A program made the translations under genes and the position numbers. Shown here in pieces: positions 9,465 through 18,094 of a DNA stretch of 64,000 nucleotides (within the stretch, counting starts at the first letter, position 1; every line of letters starts with the position of its first letter). Source of the stretch: Flavobacterium sp. N1736 (lineage in GTDB: Bacteria > Bacteroidota > Bacteroidia > Flavobacteriales > Flavobacteriaceae); contig NZ_CP109994.1 in assembly GCF_025947065.1 (NCBI RefSeq), positions 744,001-808,000 of the forward strand, written 5' to 3'. The notes beneath the pieces are model-generated. The model ran no database searches. It was given only the letters and a program-made list of their open reading frames with translations, and was not told where the DNA came from.

Positions 9465-9610
9465 TAAACACATAGAAGCATAGAATTTTTAAATGGAATA
9501 GAAAGAATTTTTTTTAAAATCATGATTTTAACACATAGTATACTATTGTGAATTTATGTGGGAATGAAATGACTTTTTTACGCAATCAATACTATGTTTC
9601 TATGTGTTTA
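9465..9610 (+). repeat. MITE-like intergenic repeat, copy A
   Basis: A 146-bp element fills much of the 327-bp gap between the divergent alkC-like and nadC genes. It begins TAAACACATAGAAGCATAGA and ends in the inverted copy ACTATGTTTCTATGTGTTTA. Inside are a perfect 16-bp palindrome TAAAATCATGATTTTA (9515-9530) and a second hairpin (CACATAGT/ACTATTGTG, about 9532-9550), then AATGAAATGACTTTTTT. The same order of parts is found in copies at 21367 (same strand) and 35464 (opposite strand). No coding capacity is evident. The rest of the gap (9611-9722) is AT-rich with a weak -7-like TACTTTAG at 9693-9700. Confidence 0.8.
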
Positions 9611-9722
9611 GATTTTTAAATGTTTTAATTGATTTTTTTGTGTTTAGATTTTTTTGATACTGGTTAAACTTTCAAATCCACAAAATATGTCCTACTTTAG
9701 CATCTTATAAAAATTAAGAAAA

Positions 9723-10580
9723 ATGATTAGCGATATACAATTTCAAACTGAATTACAACTATTAATTAGCAACGCAATTCGCGAAGATGTAGGCACGGGA
9801 GATTACAGCTCGTTGGCTTGTATTCCTGAAACGGCGCACGGTCAGGCAAAATTACTGGTAAAAGATCAGGGAATTATTGCGGGTGTTGCGATTGCGAAAA
9901 TGATTTTTGAATTTGTTGATCCAAAATTAAAAATCAAGACTTTTATTGAAGATGGAACGCGTGTCGAATATGGCGATATTGTTTTTGAAGTTTCAGGAAG
10001 TTCACAATCGATTTTAAAATCAGAAAGAGTTGTTTTAAATACCATGCAGCGTATGTCTGCAATTGCTACAAAAACAAATCAATACACACAGCTTTTAGAA
10101 GGAACGGGTGCAAAAATATTAGATACGCGTAAAACGACTCCAAATTTTAGAGTTGCCGAAAAGTGGGCTGTGAAAATTGGCGGCGGCGAAAACCATCGTT
10201 TCGCCTTGTATGATATGGTGATGCTGAAAGATAATCATATTGATTTTGCAGGTGGAATTACGCATGCAATTAAAAAAACAAAAGACTATTTGAAAGCTAA
10301 TAATTTAGATTTAAAAATTATTGTTGAAGCCAGAAATTTAGATGAAATTCGTGAAATTTTATTGAGCGATGGCGTTCACAGAATTTTGATCGACAACTTT
10401 AATTATGAAGATACTAAAACTGCTGTAGCATTAATAGGCAGCAAATGCCAAACGGAATCGTCCGGAAATATTAATGAAAAAACGATTCGCGAATATGCTT
10501 TATGCGGCGTTAATTATATTTCTTCCGGAGCTTTGACACATTCTGTTTATAATATGGATTTGAGTTTGAAGGCTTTTTAA
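9723..10580 (+). CDS. nadC: Nicotinate-nucleotide pyrophosphorylase (carboxylating), quinolinate phosphoribosyltransferase
   Basis: NadC converts quinolinate and PRPP to nicotinate mononucleotide, CO2 and pyrophosphate in NAD synthesis. Its 285 residues match the usual length. Visible family motifs are EDVGTGDYSS near the N-terminus, the active-site block DTRKTTPNFRVAEKWAVKIGG followed by GENHRFALYDMVMLKDNHI, the acidic VEARNLDEIRE strand, RILIDNF, and ESSGNINEKTIREYALCGV with YISSGALTHS near the end. The ATG at 9723 gives a native N-terminus. No nadA or nadB is adjacent, so it appears monocistronic, or at most loosely linked to the BrkB gene 116 bp downstream. Confidence 0.97.
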   Translation: MISDIQFQTELQLLISNAIREDVGTGDYSSLACIPETAHGQAKLLVKDQGIIAGVAIAKMIFEFVDPKLKIKTFIEDGTRVEYGDIVFEVSGSSQSILKSERVVLNTMQRMSAIATKTNQYTQLLEGTGAKILDTRKTTPNFRVAEKWAVKIGGGENHRFALYDMVMLKDNHIDFAGGITHAIKKTKDYLKANNLDLKIIVEARNLDEIREILLSDGVHRILIDNFNYEDTKTAVALIGSKCQTESSGNINEKTIREYALCGVNYISSGALTHSVYNMDLSLKAF

Positions 10581-10666
10581 ATTAATTATTAATTGTGAGT
10601 TATAAGTTATGAGTTTGTAAATGTAATCCTGATGTTTTTAGGATTAAATATAAAATCTGAACTCAA

Positions 10667-10682
10667 TCCCGAGGCTTCGGGA
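10667..10682. repeat. 16-bp palindromic element TCCCGA-GGCT-TCGGGA
   Basis: A perfect 6-bp stem with a four-base loop, in the short gap between nadC and the BrkB-like gene, 14 bp before the latter's ATG. Related copies lie at 7866 and 35482. A second small hairpin, TAATCCT/AGGATTA, lies upstream at 10624-10646. Confidence 0.65.
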
Positions 10683-10696
10683 CTAAAATTATAAAT

Positions 10697-11614
10697 ATGT
10701 CTAAAGAGATAGAAGACCGGATTGAAAAAATTCCTGTAATTCGTTCAATAGTAAAGCTTTTAAAGAAAGTACAATTGCCCTGGCTGCAGGGTTTTTCGTT
10801 ATACGATTTGCTGGAAATGTATACGCTTGGAATCCTTGAAGGTGCCTTTTCGTATCATGCGAGTGCAGTTTCGTTTAGCTTTTTTATGGCTTTATTTCCC
10901 TTTGCATTATTTATTTTAAACTTAATTCCTTTTATTCCTATTGAAGGATTTCAGGACGATTTTCTTCAGTTTGTACAGCAAGGAGTTCCGCCCAATACAT
11001 ACGATGCGATTAATAAAATTATCAGCGATATTTTAAATAATAGTCACTCCGGCTTATTATCATCCGGTTTTTTGCTTTCTATTTTTTTAATGGCAAACGG
11101 AATAAACGGAATTTTGAGTGGTTTCGAATCTTCAAAACATGTTTTTGATAAGCGTGGTTTTTTTAGCCAGTATGTAGTTGCACTTGCCATTTCGCTGGTT
11201 ATGACCATTATATTGTTTGTAACGATTGCAACAATTGTTGTTTTTGAGGTATTTATTCAAAAAACAATCATTCAGGATGTACTCAGTGATCGTATTCCAC
11301 TCATTATTTTAGGCCGGTATTTGTTTGTTGTGGCAATGATTTTGGTAACCACTTCTATATTATTGCGTTACGGAACAAAACAATATAGCAAAGTACCTTT
11401 TATCAGTATCGGTTCTGTTTTTACGACGATACTAATTGTTATATCTTCGTTCTTTTTTGGGATTTGGGTTATAAAATTTTCAAAATACAACGAACTTTAT
11501 GGTTCTATTGGCACTTTATTAATTCTAATGTTTTATATTTGGATTAACTGTATGATTCTGCTTTTGGGGTTCGAATTGAACGCTACAATCAGAAAATTAA
11601 AACAAAAAAAATAA
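10697..11614 (+). CDS. YihY/BrkB-family inner-membrane protein
   Basis: 305 residues with a soluble N-terminus of about 45 residues, then six predicted membrane segments. The family signature AFSYHASAVSFSFFMALFPFA appears at about residues 51-71 and includes the small-residue first membrane helix typical of YihY/BrkB proteins. The C-terminal helix ends in IWINCMILLLGFELNATIRK, also typical. Despite old names (ribonuclease BN, virulence factor BrkB), the molecular role of most members is unsettled, and I make no functional claim beyond an inner-membrane location. It lies 17 bp upstream of the DUF2147 gene, so co-transcription is likely. Confidence 0.9.
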   Translation: MSKEIEDRIEKIPVIRSIVKLLKKVQLPWLQGFSLYDLLEMYTLGILEGAFSYHASAVSFSFFMALFPFALFILNLIPFIPIEGFQDDFLQFVQQGVPPNTYDAINKIISDILNNSHSGLLSSGFLLSIFLMANGINGILSGFESSKHVFDKRGFFSQYVVALAISLVMTIILFVTIATIVVFEVFIQKTIIQDVLSDRIPLIILGRYLFVVAMILVTTSILLRYGTKQYSKVPFISIGSVFTTILIVISSFFFGIWVIKFSKYNELYGSIGTLLILMFYIWINCMILLLGFELNATIRKLKQKK

Positions 11615-11631
11615 AAAAAAATAAAAAAAGT

Positions 11632-12063
11632 ATGAAAAATTGGATGCTAACAGTTGGCTTTTTTTTTCTAACATTAGGTACAATTCAAAGCCAAAGTGTT
11701 ATTGGAAAATGGAAAACAATTGATGAAGTAACGGGAGAAGCAAAATCAGTAGTAGAGATTTACGAAAAGTCAGGAAAAATTTATGGTAAAGTAGTTGATA
11801 TTCTTCGTGCCGATCATAAAAAAGATGTATGTGTAAAATGTGATGGTGCAGATAAAAATAAACCTATTTTAGGCTTGGTTATCATTAACGGACTTAAAAA
11901 AGATGGTTCTGAATATAGCGGTGGAACAATTTTAGACCCTACAAACGGAAAAAAATACAAATGTTATATTGAACTTGAATCTGCAGATAAACTAAAACTT
12001 CGCGGTTACGTTGGAATTTCTATTATGGGAAGAACACAATACTGGGTAAGAGCGAAGAATTAA
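11632..12063 (+). CDS. Secreted DUF2147-domain protein
   Basis: 143 residues: a signal peptide ending near IQSQS, then a lipocalin-like beta-rich domain. DUF2147 features are IGKWKTIDEVTGEAKSVVEI at the start, a KIYGKVVDI strand, a CVKCDG pair (possible disulfide, about residues 62-65), KPILGLVIINGL, and GGTILDPTNGKKYKCYIEL followed by LRGYVGISIMGRTQYWVR. The family is periplasmic and widespread; its ligand is unknown to me. It lies between the BrkB-like gene and the metallo-beta-lactamase gene (13 bp before the latter), which suggests an operon without explaining its function. Confidence 0.88.
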   Translation: MKNWMLTVGFFFLTLGTIQSQSVIGKWKTIDEVTGEAKSVVEIYEKSGKIYGKVVDILRADHKKDVCVKCDGADKNKPILGLVIINGLKKDGSEYSGGTILDPTNGKKYKCYIELESADKLKLRGYVGISIMGRTQYWVRAKN

Positions 12064-12076
12064 TTTCATAAATAAA

Positions 12077-12826
12077 ATGCGAAAATTAGCATCAATAATT
12101 TTATTCTTAGTAGTATCAAATACTTTTGCACAAACTAAGAATTCGCCATTACAAATAAGTCATCTTACAGGTGACTTTTATGTTTATAGAACGTTTCATG
12201 ATTATAATGGAAGCCTGATTTCTGCCAATGCCATGTATCTCGTTACAGATAAAGGAGTTGTGTTGTTTGATGCGCCGTGGGACAGAACGCAATTTCAGCC
12301 TTTAATAGATACTATTAAAGCAAGGCATAATAAAGATATTGTGATGTGTTTTGCAACGCATTCTCACGATGACAGAGCCGGAGGTCTGGATTTTTACAGA
12401 CAAAAAGGTGTAAAAACGTATTCAGGCAAACTAACAGATGATATTCTAAAAAAGAATGGCGAAAAAAGGGCTGAATATATAGTTCCTAATGATACTATAT
12501 TTACCGTTGGTCAGCACACTTTTGAGGTTTATTATCCGGGAAAAGGACATGCATCTGATAATATTGTGGTTTGGTTTGATAAAGAAAAAGTACTTTATGG
12601 AGCTTGCTTTATAAAAAGTGCCGATGCAAAAGATTTGGGTTATCTGGCTGATTCTGATGTGAAAGAATGGGAAAAGTCAATTAAAAAAGTACAGACAAAA
12701 TTTAAAAATCCAAAATATATTATTCCGGGTCATGAAGACTGGAAAAATACACAATCGTTGAATCACACTTTAAAATTGGTTCAGCAATATAATGCTGCTT
12801 CTGCTAAGGCATCAAATAAAAAGTAA
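12077..12826 (+). CDS. Subclass B1 metallo-beta-lactamase (flavobacterial JOHN/IND-like)
   Basis: A 249-residue periplasmic zinc enzyme that should hydrolyse beta-lactams. A signal peptide ends at NTFAQ. All six B1 zinc ligands are visible: H95, H97 and D99 in HSHDDRAGG; H158 in GKGHASDN; C177 in YGACFIKS; and H219 in IPGHEDW. The Cys ligand separates B1 from B2/B3 enzymes and from the wider MBL-fold hydrolases. Length and motifs resemble chromosomal carbapenemases of environmental flavobacteria. Nothing nearby suggests a transposon or integron, so it is probably an intrinsic gene. The substrate range cannot be read from sequence. Confidence 0.93.
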   Translation: MRKLASIILFLVVSNTFAQTKNSPLQISHLTGDFYVYRTFHDYNGSLISANAMYLVTDKGVVLFDAPWDRTQFQPLIDTIKARHNKDIVMCFATHSHDDRAGGLDFYRQKGVKTYSGKLTDDILKKNGEKRAEYIVPNDTIFTVGQHTFEVYYPGKGHASDNIVVWFDKEKVLYGACFIKSADAKDLGYLADSDVKEWEKSIKKVQTKFKNPKYIIPGHEDWKNTQSLNHTLKLVQQYNAASAKASNKK

Positions 12827-12860
12827 TTTTTGCTTATATTTGAAAATTAAATTAAGACTA

Positions 12861-13160
12861 ATGAACTTTTTAGAAAATCATTTATCGGATATATCAAAAC
12901 TTTGTAAAAGTCATAAAGTAAAGGCTTTATATGCTTTTGGTTCTGTACTTACTGAAAAGTTTGATGATAAAAGCGACATAGATTTAGTCGTTGATTTTCA
13001 AACTCTGGATGTTTTGGATTATGCTGATAATTATTTTGATCTGAAATTTTCATTAGAAGAAGTTTTAAAGCGACCAATTGATTTACTAGAAGAAAAAGCG
13101 ATAAAAAACCCTTATTTCAAGCAAAATCTCGATAAACAAAGACAATTAATTTATGGATAA
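12861..13160 (+). CDS. mntA: MntA-like nucleotidyltransferase antitoxin
   Basis: I start at the ATG at 12861 (MNFLENHLSDISKLCKSHKV); the frame is open upstream but would overlap the lactamase gene. The 99-residue protein is a minimal nucleotidyltransferase with the motif G27-S28-x10-D39-x-D41, two metal-binding Asp residues after the GS turn, and a later DLLEEKAI strand. In HEPN-MNT (type VII) toxin-antitoxin pairs, MntA transfers AMP to a Tyr of its HepT partner and so inactivates it. Its end overlaps the start of the HepT gene by 8 bp, as expected for a coupled pair. Confidence 0.9.
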   Translation: MNFLENHLSDISKLCKSHKVKALYAFGSVLTEKFDDKSDIDLVVDFQTLDVLDYADNYFDLKFSLEEVLKRPIDLLEEKAIKNPYFKQNLDKQRQLIYG

Positions 13161-13491
13161 TAATATTAAAACATGGTTGTTTGATATTTTGGGTTCTATA
13201 AATGAAATTGAAAGCTATTTTGCTGGTCAGCCAATGCAATTTCAAAAATATCAAAATGATTTACGCACTAAACGGGCAGTTGAAAGAAATATAGAAATCA
13301 TTGGTGAAGCAATGAATCGAATTTTAAAAGAAAACAGTGAAATTCAAATTTCAGATTCCAGAAAAATTGTTGCGGTAAGAAACAGAATTATTCATGGTTA
13401 TGATTCAGTATCTGATGATGTAATTTGGGGAATTGTTATTAAACAGCTTCCAATTCTTAAAACTGAAGTCGAAAAAATGCTTTCAGAATAA
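13153..13491 (+). CDS. hepT: HepT-like HEPN-domain ribonuclease toxin
   Basis: A 112-residue all-alpha HEPN (DUF86) protein. The RNase motif Rx4HxY is complete: R76-NRII-H81-G-Y83. The Tyr is the residue AMPylated by MntA in characterised pairs. The upstream helix has the family sequence TKRAVERNIEIIGEAMNRI. It is translationally coupled to mntA by an 8-bp overlap and followed 31 bp later by priA. Such pairs often sit singly in chromosomes, and the site between the lactamase and priA shows no other mobile feature. The toxin looks intact; activity is inferred from the motif. Confidence 0.9.
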   Translation: MDNNIKTWLFDILGSINEIESYFAGQPMQFQKYQNDLRTKRAVERNIEIIGEAMNRILKENSEIQISDSRKIVAVRNRIIHGYDSVSDDVIWGIVIKQLPILKTEVEKMLSE

Positions 13492-13522
13492 TTTTTTATT
13501 CAAAATCCTATAAAATATCCAC

Positions 13523-15973
13523 ATGTTTTTTGTCGAAGTCGTTCTGCCGCTTTCCTTAGCTAAAACCTTTACATATCGTATTTCTGAAGCTGAATTTCAT
13601 TTCATTAAAAAAGGAATGCGGGTTGCGGTGCCTTTTGGTAAAAGTAAAATTTATACGGCATTGGTAATTGATATTCATCAAAACGAGCCAAGCTTGTATG
13701 ATGCGAAAGAAATTCATCAAATTTTAGACGAAAAACCTATTGCAACCGAAACTCAGATTAAACATTGGCTTTGGGTTGCCAATTATTATATGTGTGGTAT
13801 TGGTGATGTGTATCGCGGTGCTTTTCCAAGTGGATTATTGTTGGAAAGCGAAACAATTATTTCGTATAAAATTGATGTTGTCGTTGATCAAAATGAACTT
13901 TCTGATGATGAATTTTTGGTTTATGAAGCTTTACAGCAACAAAGCTCTTTAAAAGTTCAGGAGATTATTTTGATCTTAAACAAGAAAAATATCTTTCCGA
14001 TTCTTCAAAAAATGATAGCTAAAGATATTATTGTTTTAGAAGAAGAAATTAAGGAAAGCTACAAGCCTAAATTGATTCGGTATGTAAAATTACATAGTAA
14101 ATACGAATCAAACGAAGGTCTAAATCAATTGCTTGAAATATTAAAAAGTGCCAATAAACAAAAGGAAATTGTTTTGGCTTTTTTTCAGTTACGTGCTTCA
14201 GAAAAGAAGCCTATAACGGTAAAAAAACTGGTGGAGGTTTCCAATTCAACTTCTGCAACAGTAAAAGCTTTAATTGATAAAGAAATTTTTGAAGAATATC
14301 TTTTGCAGCAAGACCGTGTTTCTTTTGATGGTAAAGCTTCAGAGAAACAATTGTTATTAAGTGAAGCTCAGGAAGAAGCTTTTAAAACAATCAAGCAAAA
14401 TTTTGAAGAGAAAGAAGTTTGCCTTCTTCACGGTGTTACGTCAAGCGGAAAAACAGAAATCTATATTAAATTAATTGAAGAATATTTGGCAACTGGCAGG
14501 CAAGTTCTCTATTTACTGCCGGAAATTGCGCTTACAACACAATTGGTTTCTCGCCTCAGACTTCATTTTGGCGATAAAGTAGCTGTTTTTCATTCGAAAT
14601 ACAGTAATAATGAAAGGGTGGAAGTGTGGAAACAAACACTTGAAAATGCTGATAAAGCTCAAATTGTGATAGGAGCAAGGTCGGCTTTGTTTTTGCCTTT
14701 CAGCGATCTTGGTTTATTGATTGTAGACGAAGAACATGAGCAGACTTTTAAACAAACAGATCCGGCGCCTCGCTATCACGCCAGAGACGCAGCTATTGTT
14801 CTGGCTAATTTTCATAATGCAAAAGTACTTTTAGGATCTGCTACACCAAGTATTGAAACTTACTTTAATACTCAAAATGCAAAATATGGTTTAGTGACGC
14901 TTACAGAGCGTTACAACAATGTTCGAATGCCTGATGTTGTTTTGGTTGATTTAAAAGACAAACATTTCAGAAAAAAAATGACGGGGCATTTTAGCGACTT
15001 GTTAATCGAAGAAATTACGGAAGCTTTATCTTTAGGCGAACAGGTAATTTTGTTTCAAAACAGGAGAGGATATTCGCCTATAATAGAATGTTTAACTTGT
15101 GGGCACGTACCGCATTGTCAGCAATGTGATGTGAGTTTGACTTTTCATAAACATAAAAATCAATTGCGATGTCATTATTGTGGTTATTCTATTGCAAAAC
15201 CAACGCATTGCCATAGCTGTTCGAGTATAGATTTGACAACGAAAGGTTTTGGAACTGAACAAATTGAGCAGGAATTGCTTTCTCTTTTTCCGAATGCAAA
15301 AACGTCAAGAATGGACCAGGATACAACGCGTGGCAAATATGGTTTTGAGAAGATTATTGACGCATTCAAAAACAGGGAAATTGATATTTTGGTGGGAACA
15401 CAAATGCTTGCCAAAGGTTTGGATTTTGATAATGTAAGCCTGGTCGGAATCATGAATGCCGACAATATGCTGCATCATCCTGATTTTAGGGCTTTTGAAC
15501 GTAGTTTTCAAATGATGACACAAGTCGCGGGAAGGGCAGGAAGATCTGAAAAGCAAGGCAAAGTTGTGATTCAGACTTATAACCCAAATCATAATACGAT
15601 ACAGCAGGTTACGATGCATAATTATATAGGTATGTATAAAGAGCAGTTGTATGACCGTCAGATTTATAAATATCCGCCTTATTTCAGGATTATAAAACTG
15701 ACTTTAAAACACCGTGATTTTGATAAATTAAAGGAAGGTTCTATGTGGCTATATCAGGTTTTGAGTCAAAATTTGAATATGCCGGTTTTAGGTCCGGAAG
15801 AACCTGCAATTAGCAGAATCAGAAATGAATACATCAGGACGATATTAATTAAGATTCCGCAGGAACTGCATTTAGGAAACACAAAAAAAACTATTCAGAA
15901 AATGTTGAATAGTTTTGAAGTGGTTGCTCAATACAGAGCTATAAAGACGGTTATAAATGTCGATTTTTATTAA
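13523..15973 (+). CDS. priA: Primosomal protein N' (replication restart helicase PriA)
   Basis: 816 residues, full length for PriA, which reloads the replisome at stalled forks. The N-terminal 3'-DNA-binding domain begins FFVEVVLPLSLAKTFTYRI. The helicase core has Walker A in LHGVTSSGKTEIYI, a DEEH box in LLIVDEEHEQTFKQ, LLGSATPSIET, and motifs V/VI in VGTQMLAKGLDFDNV and MTQVAGRAGRS. A zinc-binding insert with paired Cys (CLTCGHVPHCQQC, CHYCGYSIAKPTHCHSC) lies at about 515-555. Its final codons overlap the end of the convergent LytTR regulator gene by 4 bp. Confidence 0.97.
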   Translation: MFFVEVVLPLSLAKTFTYRISEAEFHFIKKGMRVAVPFGKSKIYTALVIDIHQNEPSLYDAKEIHQILDEKPIATETQIKHWLWVANYYMCGIGDVYRGAFPSGLLLESETIISYKIDVVVDQNELSDDEFLVYEALQQQSSLKVQEIILILNKKNIFPILQKMIAKDIIVLEEEIKESYKPKLIRYVKLHSKYESNEGLNQLLEILKSANKQKEIVLAFFQLRASEKKPITVKKLVEVSNSTSATVKALIDKEIFEEYLLQQDRVSFDGKASEKQLLLSEAQEEAFKTIKQNFEEKEVCLLHGVTSSGKTEIYIKLIEEYLATGRQVLYLLPEIALTTQLVSRLRLHFGDKVAVFHSKYSNNERVEVWKQTLENADKAQIVIGARSALFLPFSDLGLLIVDEEHEQTFKQTDPAPRYHARDAAIVLANFHNAKVLLGSATPSIETYFNTQNAKYGLVTLTERYNNVRMPDVVLVDLKDKHFRKKMTGHFSDLLIEEITEALSLGEQVILFQNRRGYSPIIECLTCGHVPHCQQCDVSLTFHKHKNQLRCHYCGYSIAKPTHCHSCSSIDLTTKGFGTEQIEQELLSLFPNAKTSRMDQDTTRGKYGFEKIIDAFKNREIDILVGTQMLAKGLDFDNVSLVGIMNADNMLHHPDFRAFERSFQMMTQVAGRAGRSEKQGKVVIQTYNPNHNTIQQVTMHNYIGMYKEQLYDRQIYKYPPYFRIIKLTLKHRDFDKLKEGSMWLYQVLSQNLNMPVLGPEEPAISRIRNEYIRTILIKIPQELHLGNTKKTIQKMLNSFEVVAQYRAIKTVINVDFY

Positions 15974-16668
15974 GACGGAGTAGATAAAGCTTTTACTAAA
16001 TCTTCTTTTTTGTTCCGGCTTAGCGGAATTTTGGTAATTCCAATTTCGGCAAATTTGCTGTTAAAGCGTTCTACTTTATCAATATTAATAATATAAGATT
16101 TGTGTACACGAATAAATTTGTCTTTTGATAAATCATTTTCAAAAGATTTCATTGTCGAAAGCACCAAATTACTATCATCCTCAGTTACAACTCTTACATA
16201 ATCTCCAAAAGCTTCAATCCATTTGATTTTTGCCGTGAAAATTTTAAGTTTTTTTAGATTACTTTTGATAAAAATATGTTCACCTTCTTCTTCTTTTACG
16301 TCTTTTTTGAGTAAATGCATATCAATTGCTCTTTTTACAGAGGCATTAAATCGATCTACTGCAATAGGTTTTTGAAGATAATCGGTAGCGTCATAATCAA
16401 AGGCTTTCAAGGCATATTCTGCCTTAGAAGTAATAAATATAATCTGAGGTTTAGATTTTAATCCGTCAAGGAAATCAAAACCATTAATAACCGGCATTTC
16501 TATATCAAGAAATATTAAATCTATATTATTTAGGGAAATACAACTTTTAGCTTCGATTGCGTTTGAAAAGTCACCAATTAAATGCAAACCTGGGTGATTA
16601 TTGACTAATTTAGCAATAATTGTCCTCTGTATAGAACTATCATCTACAACAACACAGTTTAGTTTCAT
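15970..16668 (-). CDS. LytTR-family response regulator
   Basis: 232 residues: a CheY-like receiver (about 1-120) with the acidic pocket DD at 9-10, phospho-acceptor D55 in LIFLDIEMP, the conserved Ser/Thr near FITSKAE and a Lys in LQKPI. A LytTR DNA-binding domain follows (about 135-228), with IKWIEAFGDYVRVVTEDD and FIRVHKSYIINIDKVERF. This is the AlgR/LytR regulator type common in Bacteroidota and usually paired with a LytS-like histidine kinase. No such kinase is adjacent, so the partner must lie elsewhere. It converges on priA and diverges from rpsF; no clear promoter was found on its side. Confidence 0.93.
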   Translation of the reverse strand: MKLNCVVVDDSSIQRTIIAKLVNNHPGLHLIGDFSNAIEAKSCISLNNIDLIFLDIEMPVINGFDFLDGLKSKPQIIFITSKAEYALKAFDYDATDYLQKPIAVDRFNASVKRAIDMHLLKKDVKEEEGEHIFIKSNLKKLKIFTAKIKWIEAFGDYVRVVTEDDSNLVLSTMKSFENDLSKDKFIRVHKSYIINIDKVERFNSKFAEIGITKIPLSRNKKEDLVKALSTPS

Positions 16669-16783
16669 AACATTTAAATTTAAATAAAATCGGGATAGCA
16701 GTAGTAAATATATTATTATTTTAGGAAAAAAACTAAACTTGGCCTTTATTTTTTACATTACAACGAATAAACGTAAAAAAGAG

Positions 16784-16813
16784 TTGTTTATTTAAATATT
16801 ATGGTTACTTTTG
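16784..16813 (+). promoter_or_regulatory. Bacteroidota-type promoter of the rpsF-rpsR-rplI operon
   Basis: TTG at 16784-16786 and an exact TAnnTTTG box (TACTTTTG) at 16806-16813 are separated by 19 bp, matching the Bacteroidota -33/-7 consensus. The rpsF ATG follows 31 bp after the -7 box. This is one of the clearest promoters in the window. Confidence 0.75.
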
Positions 16814-16844
16814 CACCCAATTTTAACAAATAAATATTGTATTT

Positions 16845-17186
16845 ATGAATCATTATGAAACTGTTTTCATTTTAAATCCCGTTTTATCTGAGGTTCAGGT
16901 GAAGGAAACAGTAACGAAATTTGAAGAATTTCTTACTAGCAGAGGAGCTGAAATGGTATCGAAAGAGGATTGGGGTCTGAAAAAAATGGCTTACGAAATC
17001 CAAAACAAGAAAAGTGGTTTTTACCACTTGTTTGAGTACAAAGTAGCTGGAGAAGTCCTAATTGCTTTTGAAACTGAATTTAGACGTGACGAGAGAATTA
17101 TGCGTTTCTTGACTGTAAGTTTAGACAAACATGCTATTTCTTGGGCTGAAAGAAGAAGAGCCAAATTAAAATCTACTAAAGCTTAA
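16845..17186 (+). CDS. rpsF: 30S ribosomal protein S6
   Basis: 113 residues starting [20 protein letters not shown], the characteristic S6 opening strand. [20 protein letters not shown] and the basic C-terminus are also typical. S6 binds 16S rRNA in the platform together with S18, which the next gene encodes 5 bp downstream. It is the first gene of the three-gene operon rpsF-rpsR-rplI, a conserved order. Bacteroidota genes like this lack a strong Shine-Dalgarno sequence, and the leader here is A/T-rich. Confidence 0.98.
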   Translation: MNHYETVFILNPVLSEVQVKETVTKFEEFLTSRGAEMVSKEDWGLKKMAYEIQNKKSGFYHLFEYKVAGEVLIAFETEFRRDERIMRFLTVSLDKHAISWAERRRAKLKSTKA

Positions 17187-17191
17187 TTATT

Positions 17192-17488
17192 ATGTCTACA
17201 ATAGAGCAATCTGCAAAAGGAAAAAAAGACGGAGATATCAGATATTTAACGCCTTTAAACATCGAAACTAACAAAACTAAAAAGTATTGTCGTTTCAAAA
17301 AATCAGGAATCAAATATATTGATTATAAAGATGCTGATTTCTTATTGAAATTCGTTAATGAGCAAGGAAAAATTCTTCCTCGTCGTTTAACAGGAACTTC
17401 ATTAAAATACCAAAGAAAAGTTTCTGTAGCTGTAAAAAGAGCGCGTCACTTAGCTTTAATGCCATACGTGGCCGATTTATTAAAATAA
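17192..17488 (+). CDS. rpsR: 30S ribosomal protein S18
   Basis: 98 residues with the S18 core [20 protein letters not shown], the [20 protein letters not shown] block and [10 protein letters not shown] near the end. The N-terminal extension of about 20 residues ([19 protein letters not shown]) is somewhat longer than in E. coli, as is usual in Flavobacteriia. Within this phylum, S18 and S6 lie near the anti-Shine-Dalgarno region of the ribosome. It is co-transcribed between rpsF and rplI. Confidence 0.98.
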
Positions 17489-17553
17489 TTAAAAACTCTA
17501 GTCGCTGGTTTCTGTTATACAGAACCTAACTTCTAAAATATAAGGACAACAAC

Positions 17554-17994
17554 ATGGAACTTATTTTAAAACAAGACGTACAAAACTTAGGATTTAAAGA
17601 TGATGTAGTATCAGTTAAAGCTGGTTACGGTCGTAACTTTTTAATTCCTCAAGGATTCGCGCAATTAGCTACACCTTCTGCAAAGAAAGTATTAGCTGAA
17701 AACCTAAAGCAAAGAGCACACAAAGAAGCTAAAGTTGTTGCTGATGCAAAAGCATTAGCTGAAACAATTAAAGCTCTTGAAATTAAACTTACTGCAAAAG
17801 CTGGTGGAGAGAAACTTTTTGGATCTATCACAAACATCGACATTGCTGAAGCTTTAGAGAAATCAGGTAACGCTATTGATAGAAAATTCATCACTAGTGG
17901 TATCGTAAAACGTACAGGAAAATATTCTGCAAGCATCCGTTTACACAGAGATGTTATTGTTGATTTACCATACGAGATTATCGCTGAAAAATAA
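17554..17994 (+). CDS. rplI: 50S ribosomal protein L9
   Basis: 146 residues, normal for L9. The N-terminal domain has MELILKQDVQNLGFKDDVVS followed by VKAGYGRNFLIPQGFA, the L9 signature. A long connecting helix rich in Ala and Lys follows, then a C-terminal domain with GGEKLFGSITNIDIAEAL. L9 binds near the base of the L1 stalk. It is the last gene of the operon and is followed by a strong intrinsic terminator at 18025. Confidence 0.98.
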   Translation: MELILKQDVQNLGFKDDVVSVKAGYGRNFLIPQGFAQLATPSAKKVLAENLKQRAHKEAKVVADAKALAETIKALEIKLTAKAGGEKLFGSITNIDIAEALEKSGNAIDRKFITSGIVKRTGKYSASIRLHRDVIVDLPYEIIAEK

Positions 17995-18024
17995 CATTTT
18001 GTTAACTTCTTGTTAATAAAATAT

Positions 18025-18054
18025 AAAAACCACTCTTATGAGTGGTTTTTTTTT
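18025..18054 (+). terminator. Rho-independent terminator after rplI
   Basis: An AAACCACTC stem, loop TTAT, GAGTGGTTT and a run of T. It closes the rpsF-rpsR-rplI operon 30 bp after the rplI stop. A TAATTTTG -7-like box directly follows at 18058-18065 and probably serves the next gene. Confidence 0.88.
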
Positions 18055-18094
18055 GCCTAATTTTGAATGAAATAACTCACTCAAAATCAGGAAA

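Noticed and set aside
9465..9610. A small RNA gene or riboswitch in front of nadC
   Set aside because: The same structured sequence occurs next to unrelated genes at 21367 and 35464, so it is a dispersed repeat and not a nadC-specific element.
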